Numbered from the stretch's first letter, positions 1 through 6,867 are shown. The stretch: DNA of 13,032 nt from an uncultured Prevotella sp. (GCA_900555035.1 USJX01000079.1:1-13032), one strand, 5' to 3'. Translations and numbers: made by a program. The notes: generated from the letters alone by a model not told the origin.

Positions 1-46
1 CAGACAAAACGGGAGTCAAAATGAAAACGGTTTCGTATTGATTCAT
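1..46 (-). CDS. rpsF: 30S ribosomal protein S6, N-terminal 15 codons (partial, runs off the left edge)
   Basis: Reading the minus strand from the ATG at 46-44 gives MNQYETVFILTPVLS, which I recognise as the highly conserved N-terminus of Bacteroidota ribosomal protein S6. The rest of the gene lies left of the window. S6 binds 16S rRNA together with S18 in the platform of the 30S subunit, and rpsF is normally followed by rpsR and rplI. A consensus promoter lies upstream at 141-172 and predicts a leader of about 88 nt. That leader contains a small GTGT/ACAC hairpin (about 105-118). I did not see the CCG-containing S6:S18 autoregulatory motif described in other bacteria. Identification rests on 15 residues, but they are distinctive and the promoter and orientation agree. 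Confidence 0.88.
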   Translation of the reverse strand, partial: MNQYETVFILTPVLS

Positions 47-140
47 ACTACTTTTGTAAATGATTAAATATTAATATTAAAATTCTCTTGCAAAACGACG
101 AAATGTGTGCGAAAACACCTCTATTTCACGAATTGCGGTG

Positions 141-172
141 CAAAATTACAACTTTTTCTTGAATTAACCAAA
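141..172 (-). promoter_or_regulatory. Promoter of rpsF (Bacteroidota type)
   Basis: On the minus strand, -33 TTTG (172-169), a 20-nt spacer and -7 TAATTTTG (148-141) match the Bacteroidota consensus exactly. The predicted start site is near 134. The element overlaps the divergent promoter of the 62-residue gene. Confidence 0.75.
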
Positions 173-189
173 TATTTTTTGTATTTTTG
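158..189 (+). promoter_or_regulatory. Promoter of the 62-residue membrane protein gene
   Basis: CTTG at 158-161 (three of four matches to TTTG), a 20-nt spacer and TATTTTTG at 182-189 fit the -33/-7 pattern. The predicted transcript starts near 196, giving a leader of about 22 nt to the ATG at 218. The longer reading from 107 would run straight through this promoter, which argues for the 218 start. Confidence 0.65.
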
Positions 190-217
190 CAGGAAATATT
201 TGAAAATAGTAGGAATT

Positions 218-406
218 ATGAACAAAAAATTGAAAGATTCGCTCCGCGTCATCCCTTCCATGGGCATGACGTTCATTGTGCTGGGCGTTTTGCTGCTTGC
301 TGCCAGCTTCGCCTTTTCCATGAAGAGCAACATCATGCTCTTCGCAGGTTTATTCTTCGTTCTTGCCGGTGTGGCAGGATTCGTGTATTCATTGAAAAAG
401 GGATAA
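218..406 (+). CDS. Small two-helix membrane protein, unknown function (62 aa)
   Basis: I do not recognise a named family. The protein has a short basic N-terminus (MNKKLKDSLR), a hydrophobic helix at about residues 16-34, a short polar turn (MKSN), a second helix at about 39-58 rich in Gly and Ala, and a basic tail (KKG). By the positive-inside rule both ends should be cytoplasmic. The open frame extends upstream to 107, but the start at 218 is chosen because a promoter lies at 158-189 and the extra 37 residues read like translated AT-rich intergenic DNA. The TAA stop (404-406) sits inside the left arm of the terminator hairpin that follows. It is divergent from rpsF and convergent with rprY. 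That it is a real gene is supported by promoter, terminator and membrane pattern together. Confidence 0.7.
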   Translation: MNKKLKDSLRVIPSMGMTFIVLGVLLLAASFAFSMKSNIMLFAGLFFVLAGVAGFVYSLKKG

Positions 407-430
407 GTCGGCTGCCGACTTATCCCTTTT
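396..430. terminator. Bidirectional intrinsic terminator between the small membrane gene and rprY
   Basis: A perfect inverted repeat of 15 bp (396-410 against 416-430) with a 5-nt loop is flanked by A and T runs on both sides, so it can terminate in both directions. Its core is GGGATAAGTCG. It contains the stop codon of the upstream gene and lies 27 nt past the rprY stop on the other strand. Confidence 0.9.
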
Positions 431-457
431 CTTCTTACACCTTATATAATATAGGCA

Positions 458-1156
458 TTATTCTGCATCTGGCACGATGAGCTTATAGCCCTTGCCATGG
501 ATGTTGATAATCTCTATCTGCGGGTCTTCCTTCAGATGCTTGCGCAGCTTGGTGATATATACATCCATTGAGCGGGCATTGAAGTAGTTGTCGTCTATCC
601 AGATGGTCTTCAGGGCGAAATCACGCTGAAGAATCTCGTTGGCATGAGCGCAGAGAAGAGCGAGGAGCTCATTCTCCTTGGTTGTCAACTTGGTCTGCTC
701 GCCATTGATGGTAAGCAGCTGCTTCTGTGTATCGAAGGTGAACTTACCGATGTGATACATGGTAGACTCCTTTGACTTCTTGCCGCGTACACGACGAAGG
801 ATTGCCTCTACACGGAACACCAGCTCCTCCATAGAGAATGGCTTGGTGATATAATCATCTGCACCAATCTTGAAACCCTCGAGGATGTCTTCCTTCAAAG
901 TCTTGGCTGTGAGGAATACGATTGGCATATCTACATTCTGCTGGCGGATTTCCTGTGCCAGGGTGAAACCATCCTTCTTTGGCATCATCACGTCGAGCAC
1001 GGCAATATCAAACTTATTCTTGGAAAACTCCTTGAAGCCTGCCTCACCATCAGGGCACAATGTTGTATCAAAACCCTTGGTCAACAAATACTCACGGAGC
1101 AACATACCCAAGTTTTCATCATCCTCGCAAAGCAGGATCTTTACTGTCTCTTCCAT
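458..1156 (-). CDS. rprY: OmpR/PhoB-family response regulator RprY
   Basis: A 232-residue two-domain regulator. The receiver domain (about 1-120) has the acidic pair D12-D13, phosphoacceptor D55 in VLDVMMP, T83 in FLTAK and K105 in TKPF. The C-terminal winged-helix domain (about 135-230) has the typical LTTKENELL segment, the RSMDVYITKLRKHL recognition helix and a final GKGYKL hairpin. It should be phosphorylated by RprX, encoded directly upstream, and act as a DNA-binding transcription factor in the cytoplasm. In Bacteroides fragilis the RprX/RprY pair is known by that name, and in Porphyromonas gingivalis RprY has been linked to stress responses. The target genes here are unknown. The gap of about 100 nt from rprX holds a tandem 11-bp repeat that could be its own binding site. 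Confidence 0.9.
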   Translation of the reverse strand: MEETVKILLCEDDENLGMLLREYLLTKGFDTTLCPDGEAGFKEFSKNKFDIAVLDVMMPKKDGFTLAQEIRQQNVDMPIVFLTAKTLKEDILEGFKIGADDYITKPFSMEELVFRVEAILRRVRGKKSKESTMYHIGKFTFDTQKQLLTINGEQTKLTTKENELLALLCAHANEILQRDFALKTIWIDDNYFNARSMDVYITKLRKHLKEDPQIEIINIHGKGYKLIVPDAE

Positions 1157-1227
1157 ATCTTAATCTATTTAATTTGTTAATATTCTTTTTATTATTGTTG
1201 AATTCTAAATATTGAATGCTGATTTGG

Positions 1228-1270
1228 CATGAATAAATCATGAATCAATCATGAATTAATCATGAATCAC
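1228..1270. repeat. Four tandem 11-bp repeats CATGAATNAAT at the rprX-rprY junction; candidate RprY operator
   Basis: Units begin at 1228, 1239, 1250 and 1261: CATGAATAAAT, CATGAATCAAT, CATGAATTAAT and CATGAATCAC. The 7-base core is invariant and the following four bases are AT-rich. The array covers the last codons and stop of rprX and ends 72 nt upstream of the rprY start. OmpR/PhoB-family proteins bind direct repeats with about 11-bp spacing, as in the pho box, so an RprY operator is a reasonable inference, not something shown here. Confidence 0.6.
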
Positions 1271-2818
1271 CGGCAGCTTGATGGTAAAGGTGGTGCCCTT
1301 GCCCAACTCGCTTTCTACCTTGATTTCGCCATCATGCAGATCCACTACCTTCTTAACGTAGGCAAGACCGAGGCCGAAGCCCTTCACGTCGTGCACATTG
1401 CCGGTATGAACGCGATAGAACTTGTCGAATATCTTCTTCAGGTTCTCCTTCTTCATTCCCATGCCCGTATCGTTGATAGAGAGATAGAGATGGTGCTCAT
1501 CATTCCAGGTCTTCATCGTGATGAACAGCGGCTCATCCGGCTTGCGATACTTCACGGCATTGTCCATCAGATTGAAGATTACATTCTGGAAATGCACCTC
1601 GTCGACGAAGAGGGTGGAATCTATCGCCTCGATATCTACGTAAATCTTGCCGCCCGTATGCTCCACACGGAGTGAGAACGAATGGGCTGCATTCTCTACG
1701 ATTTCGTTCAGGTCGAGCTCCTTCTTCTTGAACACCGCCTTCTTGCGGTCAAACATACTCATCTGCAGCACCTTCTCTACCAGGAATCGGAGTCGCTTCG
1801 ACTCGTCGTCGATGACGCCACCCAGATGTTTCTGCATCTGCTCGCTCTTGGAAACAGACGGGTCGTTGAGCATCTGTGCAGCCAGACTGATGCTGGCGAT
1901 AGGCGTCTTCAGCTCGTGGGTCATGTTGTTGATGAAATCGTTCTTGATTTCCGTATACCTCTTCTGACGGAAGATGACCACGATGGTGAAGATGAAGGTG
2001 ATGAGCAGCACCAGCGTGAAGATGATGCTAGGAATCATGAAGCGCACACTGGAGAAGATGTAGCTGTTCATATCAGGGAAGTGAACCTTCACGACGCCCA
2101 TCTTCGACTGCGGGTCGTTTCTGAAGAGCACCTGCGAATAGCTGTACTCCTCACCCTCGTCGCTAAAGTCTGGGCAGCGGTACACCTCTCGTCCATCCTG
2201 CGTTGTCACCGTGAAGTGATAAGGGATGTTGATGCCGTTGTTCATCATCTCTGCCTTGAGGTCCTGATCAAGCTGCTTGAAGTTGATTCGCTCCTTCAGA
2301 GGCTTGTCGGATGCCGAGTAGAGGATGGAATAGACCACCTCGTCGAGCAAAGCCTTCTGATACACATAGCGGTTCTTCACTATCTCCTGCAGCGACTTCT
2401 GCGTTTCGCTGAGCGAATTCCTGTCGCTTCTGAGAATCATCGCCTTCGGCTTGTTAGCAGGATTGGTGGCGATGGTCTTCAGCTCGAAGGATGAATACAC
2501 CGTGCCGTCTTTTCCTACCACTGAATACTGATGAGAATGCTGTACGGTTCCATCTGCTGGCTGGCCGCTCCGTGTTCCCACCGAATCTTTCCTGTTGGCC
2601 TTGCGCTCCGCCTCATTGACGTCTTTTTCAAGATAGCGCAGGGTCTCATTCAGCTCCAAGTTTCTTGAAGCCTGATATAGGGCTCTGTTGACGGACTCGT
2701 CAAACTGTTCCTTCTTCATGTTGACCATCTCTTGGATGTAACTGAGCTGCAGGAATAGCAGCGCGAGGAACGAAAAGCCCATGATAATGGCTATGGTCCA
2801 AATCGTTTTCTTCTTCAT
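1256..2818 (-). CDS. rprX: Membrane sensor histidine kinase RprX
   Basis: A 520-residue class I sensor kinase. It has an N-terminal membrane helix (about 7-28), a large extracytoplasmic sensor region (about 30-258), a second membrane helix (about 260-284) and a cytoplasmic HisKA domain with the H-box NNMTHELKTPIAS, where H301 is the autophosphorylation site. The HATPase_c domain follows, with the N box NLMDNAVKY (N420), NDTGMGM and GFGLGLAY near the C-terminus. It should sense an envelope signal and phosphorylate RprY, encoded 100 nt downstream on the same strand. The sensor region has no domain I can name, so the ligand is unknown. A -7 promoter element ends only five bases before the ATG, so the transcript may be leaderless. 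The start MKKKTIW looks right because it places the first helix normally. The gene ends inside a tandem repeat array. Confidence 0.9.
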   Translation of the reverse strand: MKKKTIWTIAIIMGFSFLALLFLQLSYIQEMVNMKKEQFDESVNRALYQASRNLELNETLRYLEKDVNEAERKANRKDSVGTRSGQPADGTVQHSHQYSVVGKDGTVYSSFELKTIATNPANKPKAMILRSDRNSLSETQKSLQEIVKNRYVYQKALLDEVVYSILYSASDKPLKERINFKQLDQDLKAEMMNNGINIPYHFTVTTQDGREVYRCPDFSDEGEEYSYSQVLFRNDPQSKMGVVKVHFPDMNSYIFSSVRFMIPSIIFTLVLLITFIFTIVVIFRQKRYTEIKNDFINNMTHELKTPIASISLAAQMLNDPSVSKSEQMQKHLGGVIDDESKRLRFLVEKVLQMSMFDRKKAVFKKKELDLNEIVENAAHSFSLRVEHTGGKIYVDIEAIDSTLFVDEVHFQNVIFNLMDNAVKYRKPDEPLFITMKTWNDEHHLYLSINDTGMGMKKENLKKIFDKFYRVHTGNVHDVKGFGLGLAYVKKVVDLHDGEIKVESELGKGTTFTIKLPVIHD

Positions 2819-2823
2819 GGGCG

Positions 2824-2858
2824 CAAAGATAAGAAAAATCTTAATTGATTAACACAAA
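2824..2858 (-). promoter_or_regulatory. Candidate promoter of rprX, almost abutting the start codon
   Basis: On the minus strand TATCTTTG (2831-2824) is a perfect -7 element. The nearest TTTG (2858-2855) is 23 nt away, a little longer than the 20 nt seen for other genes here. The predicted start site falls at about 2817, on the ATG itself (2818-2816). Confidence 0.5.
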
Positions 2859-2950
2859 ATAGTTAATTATTTATTTGATATTAATTGTTTTTAACCAAAA
2901 GCAACATTAGTAGCTCCGTATTTAGAATTTGAATTTCAGAAAAACAAGTA

Positions 2951-2981
2951 AGGGAGCGTACATATCACATGCACGCCCCCT
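2951..2981 (-). terminator. Intrinsic terminator of the EF-G2-like gene
   Basis: Arms 2951-2963 and 2969-2981 (13 bp, 5-nt loop) pair fully only in minus-strand RNA, where two positions are G-U. The same positions are A-C mismatches on the plus strand. A T-rich tail follows on the minus strand. It begins 53 nt past the stop of the minus-strand gene. Confidence 0.8.
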
Positions 2982-3033
2982 CTATTGGTCATATCAACAT
3001 AAAATTTTAATTTATATAAGAGAGATAATTCTT

Positions 3034-5196
3034 CTATTCTGCTTCCTTAGCCAGCTCGGCCTCGTGATCGGCAATCAGCTTGCTCTGAATGTCGGAAGGA
3101 ACCAACTCGTAGCTGGCAAACTTGGTAGTGAACGAAGCTCTACCACCCGTAAGCGAGCTCAGAGAGATGGAATAGTTGGCAAGCTCCTTCAGAGGAATCT
3201 TGGCACTGAGCTTCTGATAACCAGCCTCAGAATCCATACCCATGATGAGGGCACGGCGTCCCTGAAGGTCACTCATCACATCACCCATGTAGTCGGCAGG
3301 CACATATACCTCCAAATCGTAGATAGGCTCCAGAATCTTAGGACCTGCCTGCTTGAACGCATCGCTGAAGGCACGGCGGGCTGCCAGCATGAACGACAAC
3401 TCGTTGCTGTCTACCGGATGCATCTTGCCATCATATACGATGACGCGAACGTCGCGGGCATAAGAACCTGTAAGAGGTCCGTGCTCCATACAATCCATGA
3501 TACCCTTCAAGATGGCAGGCATGAAGCGTGCATCGATGGCACCACCTACCACTGAGTTGAGGAATACCAGCTTGCCACCCCACTCCAGTGAAACTTCCTC
3601 GCGGCTCTTGATGTTCATCTTGAACTCCTGGCCGTTGAAGGTGAATGATGTAGGGTCTGGCATACCCTCTGCGTATGGCTCAACGATGAGGTGAACCTCA
3701 CCAAACTGACCTGCACCACCACTCTGCTTCTTATGACGGTAGTCGGCACGAGCCTTCTTTGTAATAGTCTCACGATATGGGATGCGAGGCTCCTCGAAGG
3801 TAACGTTGAGCTTCTCGTTGTTCTCAAGGCGCCACTTCAAGGTACGGAGATGGAACTCACCCTGTCCGCGCACGATAACCTGGCGCAGCTCCTTGCTCTG
3901 GTCAACCACCCATGTTGGGTCTTCCTGGCGCATCTTGATGAGGGCAGCCATCAGCTTCTCTGTATCCTGTGCATTGGCAGCCTTGATGGCACGTGAATAC
4001 TTAGGGTTAGGATACTTGATGAAATCGAAGCGCCACTCGGCACCCTTTCCGTTCAGGGTATTACCCGTCTTCACATCCTTCATCTTCACGGTACAACCGA
4101 TGTCACCGGCGTTCAACTGCTCTACAGGCACACGGTTGGCACCAGCGCAGGCATAAATCTGTCCAATGCGCTCCTTAGAACCACGGTCGGCATTGGTCAG
4201 GTCGTCGCCGCTCTTGATAGAACCGCTCATCACCTTGAAGTAGCTCACCTCACCGATGTGTGGCTCCAGGCCAGTCTTGAAGAAGTAAACACTCTCAGGA
4301 CCGTTGGCATCAGGAGTAATCTCCTCGCCACGTGTATTGTGCAGCTTAGGCATCTCGCTTACGAAAGGCACCACATTGCCCAGGAACTCCATGAGACGAT
4401 GAACGCCCATAGACTTGCCGGCGCAAACGCAGAATACAGGGAAGATGCTGCGGGTAATCAAACCCTTGCGGATACCCTCGCGGAGTTCATCCTCTGTCAA
4501 GCTCTCGCTCTCGAAGAATTTCTCCATCAGGCCCTCGTCGTTCTCGGCAGCAGCCTCAACGAGTGCAGCATGAAGTTCCATTGCCTTATCCATTTCCTCC
4601 TCAGGAATATCCTCGATGATTGGTGCACCGCCTTCTGGTTTCCAGGAATATTTTTTCATCAATAAGACGTCAATGAGAGCATTGAAGCCAGAACCGGTCT
4701 CGATAGGATATTGTATCTGCACACACTTAGGACCATAGATGTCCTTCATGGTTGCAATGATGTTATCGAAATCACACTTATCAGAGTCAAGCTGGTTAAC
4801 GAGGAAGATGACAGGCTTGCCCAACTTCTCGGTATAACGGAAGTTGTTCTGGGTGCCTACCTCAGGACCATATTGACCATTGATAAGAATCACTGCCTGA
4901 TCGGTTACGTTGAGTGATGTGATGGCACCACCAACGAAATCATCGCTACCAGGGCAGTCGATGATATTCAACTTCTTGTTGTTCCACTCCACGTGAAAAA
5001 CGGTAGGGAACACAGAGTAACCATACTCCAGTTCTACTGGGAAGTAGTCGCTCACCGTATTCTTCGCTTCTACAGAGCCTCTACGCTTGATAACGCCTGC
5101 TTCAAATAACATACTTTCGGCAAGTGTAGTCTTGCCGCTACCCGCACTGCCCAGCAATGCAATGTTTTTAATCTCATTTGTCTGATATACTCTCAT
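3034..5196 (-). CDS. fusA2: Elongation factor G paralogue (EF-G2-like) lacking the catalytic histidine
   Basis: A 720-residue protein with full EF-G layout: G domain (about 1-280), domain II (about 300-390), domain III (about 400-480) and domains IV-V (about 485-700). The GTP-binding elements differ from canonical EF-G. The P loop is GSAGSGKTT (G16-T24) instead of AHIDAGKTT. Switch I reads EYGYSV where ERGITI is usual. Switch II is DCPGSDDF, so Ser84 replaces the GTPase-activating His of DTPGHVDF. G4 is NQLD (134-137) instead of NKMD. The domain IV tip is kept (SGGAGQFG, and H593 in MHPVDSNE). Bacteroides has a paralogue reported to support translation without GTP hydrolysis and to matter for gut colonisation, and this looks like its orthologue. 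It is monocistronic, with its own terminator and a structured leader. Nucleotide hydrolysis should be weak or absent, which is inferred from the residues. Confidence 0.9.
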   Translation of the reverse strand: MRVYQTNEIKNIALLGSAGSGKTTLAESMLFEAGVIKRRGSVEAKNTVSDYFPVELEYGYSVFPTVFHVEWNNKKLNIIDCPGSDDFVGGAITSLNVTDQAVILINGQYGPEVGTQNNFRYTEKLGKPVIFLVNQLDSDKCDFDNIIATMKDIYGPKCVQIQYPIETGSGFNALIDVLLMKKYSWKPEGGAPIIEDIPEEEMDKAMELHAALVEAAAENDEGLMEKFFESESLTEDELREGIRKGLITRSIFPVFCVCAGKSMGVHRLMEFLGNVVPFVSEMPKLHNTRGEEITPDANGPESVYFFKTGLEPHIGEVSYFKVMSGSIKSGDDLTNADRGSKERIGQIYACAGANRVPVEQLNAGDIGCTVKMKDVKTGNTLNGKGAEWRFDFIKYPNPKYSRAIKAANAQDTEKLMAALIKMRQEDPTWVVDQSKELRQVIVRGQGEFHLRTLKWRLENNEKLNVTFEEPRIPYRETITKKARADYRHKKQSGGAGQFGEVHLIVEPYAEGMPDPTSFTFNGQEFKMNIKSREEVSLEWGGKLVFLNSVVGGAIDARFMPAILKGIMDCMEHGPLTGSYARDVRVIVYDGKMHPVDSNELSFMLAARRAFSDAFKQAGPKILEPIYDLEVYVPADYMGDVMSDLQGRRALIMGMDSEAGYQKLSAKIPLKELANYSISLSSLTGGRASFTTKFASYELVPSDIQSKLIADHEAELAKEAE

Positions 5197-5250
5197 GACG
5201 CTTATAGATTTTTAAGGGGTTATACTTAATGTTTGTCAGTTGTTCATGAT

Positions 5251-5273
5251 CAGTAAAACCATGCGGTTTTCTG
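5251..5273. promoter_or_regulatory. Hairpin in the leader of the EF-G2-like gene
   Basis: CAG-T-AAAACC-ATGC-GGTTTT-CTG forms a 9-bp stem with one bulge and a 4-nt loop (AAAACC 5255-5260, GGTTTT 5265-5270). If transcription starts near 5277, it sits at the very 5' end of the mRNA, where it could stabilise or regulate the message. Confidence 0.45.
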
Positions 5274-5283
5274 TTTCATGCTA

Positions 5284-5315
5284 CTAAATTACGCTTTTTT
5301 TTGCGTACTACCAAA
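5284..5315 (-). promoter_or_regulatory. Candidate promoter of the EF-G2-like gene with a dyad in the spacer
   Basis: On the minus strand TTTG (5315-5312), a 20-nt spacer and TAATTTAG (5291-5284, one mismatch in the -7 core) give a weak Bacteroidota promoter. Between the two boxes, and sharing one base with the -7 box, is the inverted repeat TACGC-N8-GCGTA (5290-5307), a possible binding site for a dimeric regulator. A degenerate -7 box plus a dyad suits an activator-dependent promoter. Confidence 0.45.
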
Positions 5316-5330
5316 CATTTTTGCGAAAAA

Positions 5331-5363
5331 GTTGCCATAATTTAAAACATATTAGTAATTTTG
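5331..5363 (+). promoter_or_regulatory. Promoter of hemW
   Basis: GTTG (5331-5334, three of four matches to TTTG), a 21-nt gap and a perfect -7 TAATTTTG (5356-5363). The predicted start is near 5370, giving a leader of about 83 nt. That leader contains a CCTTA/TAAGG hairpin (about 5395-5410). Confidence 0.6.
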
Positions 5364-5452
5364 CATCTTGTTAAGACTTTTTTCACCCCCTACACCTTAT
5401 TATATTAAGGGGAAGATGGGAACAGAATTAAAATTTTAAAGAATCAGAAATT

Positions 5453-6781
5453 ATGGCAGGATTATACATACATATCCCCTTCTGCGAAAGCCGCTGCATC
5501 TACTGCGGTTTTTACAGTACCACATCGCTCAAGCTGAGGGATGACTACGTGGATGCGCTCTGCAAAGAGATGGAGCTGCGCCCTATCCCGTCGGCACTTG
5601 GTGCCAGGGAATCTATCGAAACCATCTATCTGGGAGGCGGTACGCCCAGCCAGCTGACGGGCTCTCAGCTCATCCGACTCTTCGAAGCCATCAGGAAGAA
5701 CTATCTTCCGGATGGATTCCAGGATGGATTATCGAATGGATTCCAGGATGGATCATCAAATGGATTCCAGAATGGATTATCGAATGGATTCCAGGATGAA
5801 CTCCCGAACGAACAGAAAGTTCTTTGTCCCAAGATGGAAATCACGATGGAATGCAATCCCGACGACGTGACCGAGGAATTCTGCGAAACCCTTCAGCAGC
5901 TGCCCGTCAACCGGGTGAGCATGGGGGCACAGACCTTCTCCGACCATCGCCTCCGCTTCCTCCACCGCCGCCACAACGCCGCCGAGGTGAGAACAGCCAT
6001 AGAAAGACTCCGCAGAATCGGCATCCGCAACATCAGCATCGACCTGATGTTTGGCTTCCCCAGTGAAACCCTGACCGACTGGCAGAGCGACATCGATGCA
6101 GCTATCCAGCTAGGCGTGGAGCACATCTCTGCCTACAGCCTGATGTACGAGGAAGGAACCGCCCTCTACCGAATGCTGGAACAGGGGAAAATAGAGGAAA
6201 TTGACGAAGAGACCAGCCTACAGATGTACGAGCTGCTCATCAGCAGGCTAACCGAAGCCGGCTATGAGCACTACGAAATAAGCAACTTTGCCCGCCCCGG
6301 CAAACGCTCACGCCACAACAGCAGCTACTGGCACGAGATACCTTACATCGGGATAGGTGCAGCTGCGCACTCCTACAAAAGAAGTGACAAAAATGGAGAA
6401 AGTGTCAAAAATGGAGAAAATGACGAAACCGGAAGCCTTTCTGCCTGTAGCCCTCTGGAAGCCATCAGAAGCTGGAATGTTGACGACATCAGGGAATACA
6501 TCTCCCGAATCAACCAGGGCGAGTTGCCTTCTGAGAGCGAAACCCTCGACCTCAATACCCGCTACAACGACCTTATTACCACCGCTTTACGAACTAGCGA
6601 CGGCATCAACATCAAGAAGATGGAGCAGGAATTCGGAACGGAACTGGCAAAGAAAATGATGCAGGAAGCCGAGAAGCACATGGCTCGTGGATTGATGAAG
6701 ATAACCAATGGAAAACTATTGCTCACCCACCAGGGACTCTACATATCAGATGATGTGATGAGCGACTTCATGATTGTATAA
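5453..6781 (+). CDS. hemW: HemW, radical SAM heme chaperone, with repeat-expanded loops
   Basis: A 442-residue radical SAM protein. The cluster motif CESRCIYC (C11, C15, C18) is followed by GGGTPS (61-66), MECNPDDV, and the HemW-type HNSSYW motif (288-293) with GIGAAAHSY before the C-terminal domain. HemW proteins were long misannotated as oxygen-independent coproporphyrinogen oxidase and are now known to bind heme and hand it to membrane cytochromes. Relatives are usually about 375-385 residues long. Here about 50 extra residues come from two low-complexity insertions: four 8-residue repeats (GFQDGLSN-like, residues 88-119) and S-x-KNGE repeats (about 311-328). Both insertions are multiples of three and look like surface loops, so the fold should survive. 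The gene is divergent from the EF-G2-like gene and converges on a small membrane gene with a shared terminator. Confidence 0.9.
   Translation: MAGLYIHIPFCESRCIYCGFYSTTSLKLRDDYVDALCKEMELRPIPSALGARESIETIYLGGGTPSQLTGSQLIRLFEAIRKNYLPDGFQDGLSNGFQDGSSNGFQNGLSNGFQDELPNEQKVLCPKMEITMECNPDDVTEEFCETLQQLPVNRVSMGAQTFSDHRLRFLHRRHNAAEVRTAIERLRRIGIRNISIDLMFGFPSETLTDWQSDIDAAIQLGVEHISAYSLMYEEGTALYRMLEQGKIEEIDEETSLQMYELLISRLTEAGYEHYEISNFARPGKRSRHNSSYWHEIPYIGIGAAAHSYKRSDKNGESVKNGENDETGSLSACSPLEAIRSWNVDDIREYISRINQGELPSESETLDLNTRYNDLITTALRTSDGINIKKMEQEFGTELAKKMMQEAEKHMARGLMKITNGKLLLTHQGLYISDDVMSDFMIV
5714..5809 (+). repeat. 24-bp minisatellite, four copies, inside hemW
   Basis: Copies at 5714-5737, 5738-5761, 5762-5785 and 5786-5809 begin GGATTCCAGGATGGATTATC or close variants. 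They encode GFQDGLSN, GFQDGSSN, GFQNGLSN and GFQDELPN. The first three are nearly identical in DNA and the fourth has diverged, as expected for slippage-driven growth from one end. Confidence 0.95.
6384..6428 (+). repeat. 18-bp tandem repeat inside hemW
   Basis: Two units starting at 6384 and 6402 (core CAAAAATGGAGAAA, one base different) and a partial third at 6420 encode a SDKNGE-SVKNGE-NDETGS stretch. This is a second, independent in-frame expansion in the same gene. Confidence 0.85.
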
Positions 6782-6835
6782 AAATCGACTAAAAGCGTAT
6801 ATAAATAGCATAAAATCACAAATAAAATCGCATAA

Positions 6836-6867
6836 AAAATGGAGCCTTATTTCCAAGGCTCCATTTT
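6836..6867. terminator. Bidirectional intrinsic terminator between hemW and the 120-residue gene
   Basis: A perfect 13-bp stem (6836-6848 against 6855-6867, core TGGAGCCTT) with a 6-nt loop has A runs on the left and T runs on the right. It lies 55 nt after hemW. It also contains the last codons (MEPW) and part of the stop codon of the minus-strand gene, so it serves both converging genes. Confidence 0.9.

Noticed and set aside
107..217. N-terminal extension of the 62-residue membrane protein from an ATG at 107
   Set aside because: The extension spans both divergent promoters and has the composition of translated AT-rich intergenic sequence.
1682..2494. 270-codon plus-strand open frame opposite rprX
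   Set aside because: The product is a His/Leu/Val-rich shadow translation of the kinase gene, with no promoter or family resemblance.
5714..5809. Regular repeats as a possible CRISPR array
   Set aside because: The copies are directly tandem without spacers, in frame with hemW, and translate to a repeated octapeptide; no cas genes are present.
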